9,581 nucleotides of DNA from Clostridium sp. 27_14 (GTDB lineage Bacteria; Bacillota; Clostridia; TANB77; CAG-508): positions 1,739 to 11,319 of the forward strand of contig MNRQ01000047.1 in NCBI GenBank assembly GCA_001916035.1. Reading direction: 5' to 3'. The first letter of the stretch is position 1. Every line of letters starts with the position of its first letter. The notes under the pieces were generated by a model. The model ran no database searches. It was not told the DNA's origin and was given only the letters and a program-made list of their open reading frames with translations. A program made the translations under genes and the position numbers. Positions 5,696 to 9,581 of this stretch are shown piece after piece.

Positions 5696-5725
5696 TTAAT
5701 CATAAATTGAAAAGGAGAAACTATT

Positions 5726-6475
5726 ATGACAAATGGAGAAAGAATAAAGTATTTAAGAGAAAAAAATAGATTGACTCAAAAAGATATTGCTACAAGATTA
5801 GGAGTAGAACCTGCAGCAATATCAAAATATGAATTAGATATGAGAGAACCCAATATTGAAGCAATAAAAAAATTGTCAACAATTTTTAATGTGTCAATTG
5901 ATTATTTATTAGGTAGAACACCAGATGTTTTTGTAGATGAAACAGATATATCTACACTTGATATATCGGGTATTAAAGATAAATACAACTTCACAAAAAA
6001 GAGAATGAATAAAGTTAAAGAAATCTACAAAAATGACACTACACTAAACACTGCGATAAACGAATTATGTTGTGGTGTAGGAAAAACTACTTTTGGAGAA
6101 ACTATAACAAATACAAATATTTCTATGCTAGAAATAGCTAATATATTTAATGATTTTGTAAAGAGCAATGATCCTAAGCCACAAATTATGTTGAAAATTA
6201 AAGATTTAAAAAATAGTATTATAATTGTTGAAATTGATTCTTTTGATGACGAAGATTTGCCACTTGATGCTACTGATAGAATTGCTTTATATACTACAAA
6301 ATTATCACAAAAATATAATGTGCTTGGTTTAGTAATGACAATTGATAAAGATGAAAATTGTAAAATTATTGATGCTATATATCAAAAAAATAAAGATACT
6401 TATTATACTCAATTACATTTGCCTAAAACAGTTTTAACTGCTGGTGAGTATATAGATATAATGAAAAGATTATAG
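5726..6475 (+). CDS. XRE-family transcriptional regulator (element repressor)
   Basis: A 249-residue protein. Residues 6-62 are a classic HTH_3 (lambda-repressor-like) domain: LREKNRLTQKDIATRLG, then VEPAAISKYELDMREP and NVSIDYLLGR. The remaining 180 residues are not a LexA/S24 peptidase (no Ser-Lys autocleavage context) and I do not recognise them; they contain an acidic stretch (EIDSFDDEDLPLDATDR) and a beta-rich segment, suggesting a ligand- or partner-binding domain. The start is set by AAGGAG, about 10 bases before the ATG. The gene is divergent from the integration operon and the four TATCC-N5-GGATA operators lie between them, so it is the obvious candidate to bind them, repress the integration/replication genes and control itself. 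The induction signal is unknown. The fic gene follows after 14 bases. Confidence 0.85.
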   Translation: MTNGERIKYLREKNRLTQKDIATRLGVEPAAISKYELDMREPNIEAIKKLSTIFNVSIDYLLGRTPDVFVDETDISTLDISGIKDKYNFTKKRMNKVKEIYKNDTTLNTAINELCCGVGKTTFGETITNTNISMLEIANIFNDFVKSNDPKPQIMLKIKDLKNSIIIVEIDSFDDEDLPLDATDRIALYTTKLSQKYNVLGLVMTIDKDENCKIIDAIYQKNKDTYYTQLHLPKTVLTAGEYIDIMKRL

Positions 6476-6489
6476 AAAAGAGGAAAACT

Positions 6490-7170
6490 ATGACTATTTT
6501 AGAATTTATTTTAAATAATAAAGATTATTTAGAAGATTTAATTACAAGAAGTACTTATCATTCAAATGCTATTGAAGGAAGTACTCTTACTTATGCAGAA
6601 ACTTATGCTATTCTTTATAATGACAATAGCTTTAAAATAGAAGGAAAAGAGCCAAGAGAAATATATGAGGCTATCAATCATAAAAAAGCATTAGAATTAG
6701 TTTTTAAAAATTTACAAAATAATGAAGAATTTGATGAAAGACTTATAAAGAAATTAAATGAAATTATAAACAGAGATATTAAAGATACTGAAGGTTATAG
6801 AGCTGTACAGGTATTCATTCAAGGTAGTGAACATATTCCACCTGAACCTGAAAAAGTGCCAAATCTGATGATGTATTATATATACAATTATAATCACGAC
6901 GAGCAAGATATATTTACTAAAATTGCTAGATATCATATCGAATTTGAAAGGATACATCCTTTTGAAGATGGAAATGGTAGAACTGGTAGATTACTTATAA
7001 ATTATGAATTTCTAAAAAATAATTTGCCACCTGTTGTTATAGCAAAAGAGGATAGGGTAAAGTATTTTGAATTTTTGAGAAATAATGATAGTAATGGCTT
7101 AGCTGAATGGCTAAAAGATTTATCTACTAGAGAAAAAGAAAGAATGAAAAAATTTGGATTTAAAGAATAA
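6490..7170 (+). CDS. fic: Fic-domain protein, class II AMP transferase (N-terminal inhibitory helix)
   Basis: A 226-residue compact Fic protein. The catalytic loop is complete: H156-PFEDGNGRTG-R167 agrees with the HxFx(D/E)GNGRxxR consensus, including the catalytic His and the metal-binding Asp. An amino-terminal S25-NAI-E29-G30 fits the (S/T)xxxE(G/N) inhibitory motif of class II Fic proteins, which blocks ATP until relieved (known). The beta-hairpin flap is QVFIQGSEHIPPEPEKVP. Fic enzymes transfer AMP, or other nucleotide parts, to target-protein hydroxyls; the target here is unknown. It lies 14 bases behind the XRE gene with the ribosome binding site AGAGGA, so the two form one operon. It could be a toxin-like maintenance or defence gene of the element, or a regulator of the XRE protein. 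No separate antitoxin gene is seen, which fits an intramolecular inhibitor. Confidence 0.9.
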   Translation: MTILEFILNNKDYLEDLITRSTYHSNAIEGSTLTYAETYAILYNDNSFKIEGKEPREIYEAINHKKALELVFKNLQNNEEFDERLIKKLNEIINRDIKDTEGYRAVQVFIQGSEHIPPEPEKVPNLMMYYIYNYNHDEQDIFTKIARYHIEFERIHPFEDGNGRTGRLLINYEFLKNNLPPVVIAKEDRVKYFEFLRNNDSNGLAEWLKDLSTREKERMKKFGFKE

Positions 7171-7240
7171 ATTAACAAAATAGATAGAAATACTTAATCT
7201 TAATTATTAGAAAAATCCATAAATGAAATAGGAGGAAAAA

Positions 7241-7432
7241 ATGCAAACTTGTAATTACTGTAGTGAAATTATGATGGGTGAATATGAAACACTACCTAAT
7301 AATTCTTATTTTTTCTTTTATAATTGTCCAAAATGTGGAAGCGTTTATGAAGGAAAAGCTAAGAAAAATAGAAATGAAATAAAAATTTTAGAAGAAAGAT
7401 GGTTTGATCCAAGCAAAAATAATTTTGAATAA
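7241..7432 (+). CDS. Small zinc-ribbon protein
   Basis: A 63-residue protein with two metal-binding pairs, C4-x2-C7 and C29-x2-C32 (NCPKCG), separated by about 21 residues as in treble-clef or zinc-ribbon folds. A short basic segment (KAKKNRNE) and an acidic end follow. It starts with a strong AGGAGG, 5-6 bases before the ATG. A 70-base gap separates it from fic; a weak promoter-like pair (TTAACA, 17 bases, TAATCT) at 7172-7200 might give it its own transcription, but read-through from fic is equally possible. It could bind nucleic acid or a protein partner. I do not recognise a specific family. Confidence 0.65.
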   Translation: MQTCNYCSEIMMGEYETLPNNSYFFFYNCPKCGSVYEGKAKKNRNEIKILEERWFDPSKNNFE

Positions 7433-7486
7433 AATTTCAACTGCATTCAAACTACATTCAAAAAATGTCGGAGTGTTAGAAAATAA

Positions 7487-7558
7487 GCAATTTTCAAAAG
7501 CCAATTATCCTCGCCTCGACCATACGATAGCAATTTTGAGAGAACTCAAGAAAATTGC
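7487..7558 (+). promoter_or_regulatory. Competing inverted repeats in the rep leader (attenuator-like)
   Basis: GCAATTTTC at 7487-7495 and GCAATTTTGAG at 7530-7540 can each pair with the same downstream strand, CTCAAGAAAATTGC at 7545-7558, so only one of the two stems can form. The block includes a small GC-rich island (CCTCGCCTCGACC, 7509-7521) unusual for this DNA. A terminator stem follows immediately. RepA_N plasmids often control rep by antisense RNA and attenuation (known); that role here is inference. Confidence 0.4.
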
Positions 7559-7567
7559 AAAAGTCTG

Positions 7568-7609
7568 AAAGAGTATTAATCAATAGATTTTGGTTAATAC
7601 TCTTTTTCT
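7568..7609 (+). terminator. Rho-independent terminator between the fic operon and rep
   Basis: AAAGAGTATTAA (7568-7579) pairs perfectly with TTAATACTCTTT (7594-7605) across a 14-base loop, and the stem runs into a T-rich tail. It closes the XRE-fic-zinc-ribbon transcription unit or terminates the rep leader. Confidence 0.75.
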
Positions 7610-7613
7610 ATGC

Positions 7614-7681
7614 AGTTCTCAAAAATTCTATAAAAAGTTTTAAAATAGTTCTAAAATTTATGTTTTAAAAAGTTCTAAAAA
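7614..7681 (+). repeat. 11-bp tandem repeats upstream of rep (iteron-like)
   Basis: Consensus AGTTCTAAAAA. Units begin at 7614 (AGTTCTCAAAA), 7625 (ATTCTATAAAA), 7636 (AGTTTTAAAAT), 7647 (AGTTCTAAAAT), 7661 (TGTTTTAAAA, offset) and 7671 (AGTTCTAAAAA). The first four are exactly 11 bases apart, one helical turn, so bound proteins would lie on one DNA face. Position just ahead of a replication initiator gene suggests initiator-binding iterons. The last unit also forms a hairpin with TAGAACTT at 7688-7695. Confidence 0.5.
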
Positions 7682-7695
7682 ATTGTGTAGAACTT
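7671..7695 (+). repeat. Hairpin before the rep ribosome binding site
   Basis: AAGTTCTA (7670-7677) and TAGAACTT (7688-7695) form an 8-bp stem with a 10-base loop, overlapping the last iteron-like unit. It could be an inverted binding site for the initiator (self-repression) or an mRNA structure. Confidence 0.4.
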
Positions 7696-7728
7696 AAAAA
7701 TGCTCTTTCATCTTGGAAAGGAACAAGA

Positions 7729-8621
7729 ATGAAAGAAATAGATTACTATAAAAATAATGAAATATTAGAAAACAGTTATTATCAAATACCACAAGAATTA
7801 TTTATAAATAAACTATATAAAGAGAAATTAAATTCCGATAGTAAAATATTATATGCTTTTTTATTGAACAGATTATCTCTATCACAAAAGAATCATTGGT
7901 TTGATGAATTAAATAGAGTATATTTAATATTTACAAGAGAAGAAGTACAAGATAAACTTTGTTTATCTTAAAAGACAGTTACAAAAGCATTTAAGCAATT
8001 AACAGATACAAATTTAATAGTAGAAAAAAGACAAGGTTTAGGAAAACCTAATTTAATTTATGTTGGTAAAATTCAACATGAAGAAATAATGACTAATGTT
8101 GAACAGGAAAATTTACAAGTCTTGAACAGTAAAAATTACGGTTCTAGAGAAGTAAAAAATACTATTCTTGATGTGGAAAAATTCCCTACAATCAATCCTA
8201 ATAATATCAAAACTAATATAACCAATACAAATTCTATCAATCCTCAAAGCAATAATGTATGTATTTCATTAAATGTTGTAAAGGAAAAATGCCAATTAAA
8301 TGATTTTTCAAAAGAGGAACAAACTATGTTAGAAGATGTAATTGAAAGATTATATTATGCGGATACTTTAAAAGTTGGTAGCGTTATAATTACTAATTCC
8401 AAAATATTATCTAAACTAGCCTTAATAAATAAAAATAACTTAATTCAATTATTAGATATTATTTAATGATTTGCTTATATAATAATTTAGGAAATGGCAC
8501 TATAAAATCACAAAATAAAACTGCTAATTCTACTCGTGAATATGAAAGAAAATATCCAGATGGATTTTTTGATAGCTTATATGCTAACTTTGTTGGCAAA
8601 AATACAGTAGAATCTTCGTAG
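7729..8621 (+). pseudogene. Plasmid replication initiator, RepA_N type, broken by a nonsense codon and a frameshifting deletion
   Basis: The first 80 codons (MKEIDYYKNNEILENSYYQIP, with YAFLLNRLSLS and YLIFTREEVQDKLCLS) match the RepA_N initiator domain. A TAA at 7969-7971 then interrupts the recognition helix, after which the same frame continues without a gap as KTVTKAFKQLTDTNLIVEKRQGLGKPNLIYVGKIQ, through DVIERLYYADTLKVGSVIITNSKILSKLALINKNNLIQLLDII, to a second stop at 8464-8466. The remaining carboxy-terminal part (MICLYNNLGNGTI, then YERKYPDGFFDSLYANFVG) lies in another frame, 8466-8621. Relatives have about a dozen residues between these blocks, so a short deletion probably removed them and shifted the frame. 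The ribosome binding site GGAAAGGA is intact. A 80-residue amino-terminal fragment could still be made. Related genes have Lys or Glu at the first stop (from memory), needing one base change. Confidence 0.85.
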
Positions 8622-8636
8622 AATTTTGCTCTGATA

Positions 8637-8672
8637 TGAAGTTGCAAAAGTATGCTTTATATTGCAACTTCA
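8637..8672 (+). repeat. Hairpin 1 of three abutting perfect hairpins
   Basis: TGAAGTTGCAA (8637-8647) and TTGCAACTTCA (8662-8672), 11 bp with a 14-base loop. It begins 15 bases after the end of the rep pseudogene. Confidence 0.8.
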
Positions 8673-8707
8673 CTTGATTCAAAATGACTTGTTTATTTTG
8701 AATCAAG
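8673..8707 (+). repeat. Hairpin 2 of three abutting perfect hairpins
   Basis: CTTGATTCAAAAT (8673-8685) and ATTTTGAATCAAG (8695-8707), a perfect 13-bp stem with a 9-base loop. It starts at the very next base after hairpin 1. Confidence 0.8.
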
Positions 8708-8736
8708 CCTAAAAAATACTTTAGTTATTTTTTAGG
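8708..8736 (+). repeat. Hairpin 3 of three abutting perfect hairpins
   Basis: CCTAAAAAATA (8708-8718) and TATTTTTTAGG (8726-8736), a perfect 11-bp stem with a 7-base loop. It starts at the next base after hairpin 2. There is no T-run after it, so it is not a standard terminator. Confidence 0.8.
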
Positions 8737-8741
8737 AAAGG

Positions 8742-8760
8742 GTGCAGGAACTCCTGCCAC
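8742..8760 (+). repeat. Short GC-rich hairpin before oriT
   Basis: GTG-CAGG pairs with CCTG-CAC around an AACT loop, with one bulged C. It separates the three AT-rich hairpins from the oriT palindrome. Confidence 0.55.
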
Positions 8761-8762
8761 AC

Positions 8763-8814
8763 AGATAAGTTTTGAAAAAACTTGTCTAGTGTGTTAGACA
8801 AGAAAATCTTATCT
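8763..8814 (+). other. oriT of the MobV (pMV158) type
   Basis: A nested palindrome. The inner arms CTTGTCTA (8781-8788) and TAGACAAG (8795-8802) enclose GTGTGT, giving the motif TAGTGTG/TTA, which is the nick sequence of pMV158-family oriT (known). By analogy the nick would fall between G8793 and T8794. Outer arms AGATAAG (8763-8769) and CTTATCT (8808-8814), with TTTT/AAAA inside, extend the structure. It lies about 30 bases before the MobV relaxase start, the normal arrangement, where the relaxase can also repress its own promoter. Confidence 0.85.
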
Positions 8815-8845
8815 CGTAAATTTAAGAAGGAGCAATAAGTAATAT

Positions 8846-9581
8846 ATGAGCTATGCCATAATCAGAAATGAAAAATTGACTAGGGTACAAGCTATGGGAG
8901 CATATAAGCATAATGAAAGAAAAACAAAAAATCATATAAATAAAAATATAGATAGTAGTAAAACAGAACTAAATTATTATTTAAAGAAAAATGAATTAAG
9001 TTATATAAAAGAATTTGATAAAATAAAAGAAAAATATGATTTAAAAGGTCAAATCAGAAGCAATAGCAATATAATGTGCGAAATGGTATTTACTTCTGAT
9101 CAAAAATTTTTTGCTAAAATTGGTTACGAAGAAAGTAAAAGATACTTTGAAGAAAGTTACAAATTTATATGTGAATATAAAAATCTAGGCGAACAAAATA
9201 TAATATCGGCAGTAGTTCATATGGATGAAGATACACCACACATGCATTTGTTATTTATACCAGTAATACATACAACTGATAAACAAGGCAATAAAATAGA
9301 TAAAGTTTGTTGTAGAGATTTTTGGAAAGGAAAAAATAGTTATAGAGATTTACAAAATGCTTATTTTAAACATATCTCTGGAAAAGGATTTAAATTAGAA
9401 AGAGGAGAATTAGTTGAAGTAACCAATAGAGAGCATTATTCTGTGCAAGAATACAAGAGAATCACTAATTTCGAAAATACAAAAGAATTACTAAATAGCA
9501 TTAAATTAGAACTACCAGAAACACCCGATATAAAGGATTTCCAAAAAATTATGCTAAATAGAGATGAAAAAATAAAAAATA
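8846..9581 (+). CDS. mob: MobV-family relaxase (Pre/Mob), amino-terminal part, runs off the right edge
   Basis: 245 codons of a plasmid recombination/mobilization enzyme are present and the frame is open at the window end. It begins MSYAIIRNEKLTRVQAMGAY, then K21-H22-N-E-R; H22 corresponds to the catalytic histidine of pMV158 MobM. Motif II is NIDSSKTELNYYL (about 34-46). Motif III is H125-MDEDTP-H132-M-H134, the metal-binding histidines. This nuclease part would cut oriT at 8763-8814 and carry the strand into the recipient. The ATG at 8846 was chosen because the family starts MSYxxxR and because AGAAGGAG lies at 8825-8832, although the 13-base spacing is long. The usual carboxy-terminal coiled coil lies beyond the window. 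The gene appears intact so far, unlike the rep gene in front of it. Confidence 0.93.
   Translation, partial: MSYAIIRNEKLTRVQAMGAYKHNERKTKNHINKNIDSSKTELNYYLKKNELSYIKEFDKIKEKYDLKGQIRSNSNIMCEMVFTSDQKFFAKIGYEESKRYFEESYKFICEYKNLGEQNIISAVVHMDEDTPHMHLLFIPVIHTTDKQGNKIDKVCCRDFWKGKNSYRDLQNAYFKHISGKGFKLERGELVEVTNREHYSVQEYKRITNFENTKELLNSIKLELPETPDIKDFQKIMLNRDEKIKN

Noticed and set aside
7433..7728. CRISPR array suggested by repeated short words upstream of rep
   Set aside because: Units are 11 bases and tandem with no spacers; the pattern fits iterons, not CRISPR.
8089..8466. A separate gene starting at ATG 8089
   Set aside because: It is the in-frame continuation of the initiator after the premature TAA; no ribosome binding site precedes 8089 and family sequence starts well before it.
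8459..8647. Minus-strand 62-codon frame over the rep tail
   Set aside because: The plus strand clearly encodes the carboxy-terminal end of the initiator here; the minus frame has no ribosome binding site.

Overview
The window is mostly AT-rich DNA with Firmicutes signatures: strong AGGAGG-type ribosome binding sites, Lys/Asn/Ile-rich proteins, and relaxase, integrase and replication families common in Clostridia. It reads as an accessory region built from mobile modules, not core chromosome. The exception is a clearly GC-richer block at about 300-1400, an insertion sequence from a different base-composition background.

Layout, left to right. (1) About 1-283: the edge of an unrecognised minus-strand gene whose upstream part is cut by the insertion sequence. 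(2) About 284-1446: a one-ORF insertion sequence with a DDE (rve-type) transposase on the minus strand. It carries a likely plus-strand antisense stem-loop RNA over the transposase start, comparable in layout to RNA-OUT of IS10. (3) 1511-5435, all minus strand: a mobilizable/integrative module in the order (transcription order) small HTH protein, phage-type replisome organiser, tyrosine integrase, hairpin (candidate oriT), small MobC-like ribbon-helix-helix protein, MOB-P relaxase. A membrane-anchored MobB-like gene with its own ribosome binding site is nested out of frame in the relaxase gene. (4) 5436-5725: a divergent control region with four copies of a TATCC-N5-GGATA operator, two of them inside the spacers of good opposing promoters. 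(5) 5726-7432, plus strand: XRE repressor, class II Fic protein, small zinc-ribbon protein. (6) 7480-8621: a plasmid-type replication module, with leader hairpins, a terminator, 11-bp tandem repeats (iteron-like) and a RepA_N-type initiator gene that is broken by a nonsense codon and by a downstream frameshifting deletion. (7) 8637-9581: three directly abutting perfect hairpins, a nested palindrome carrying the pMV158-type TAGTGTG/TTA nick motif (oriT), and the start of a MobV (Pre/Mob) relaxase that runs off the right edge.

How the parts may work together (inference): the XRE protein probably represses both the integration/replication operon and its own operon through the four operators. The Fic protein, encoded just behind it, may act as a toxin-like or host-modifying AMP transferase. 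The element has two independent transfer systems (MOB-P and MOB-V) and two replication initiators of different origin, one apparently dead. That suggests a composite of an integrative mobilizable element and a captured RepA_N/MobV plasmid. The strongest non-standard observations are the nested mobB-like gene, the antisense RNA in the insertion sequence, the four-operator switch, the hairpin array with a MobV oriT, and the doubly broken rep gene behind intact-looking iterons.
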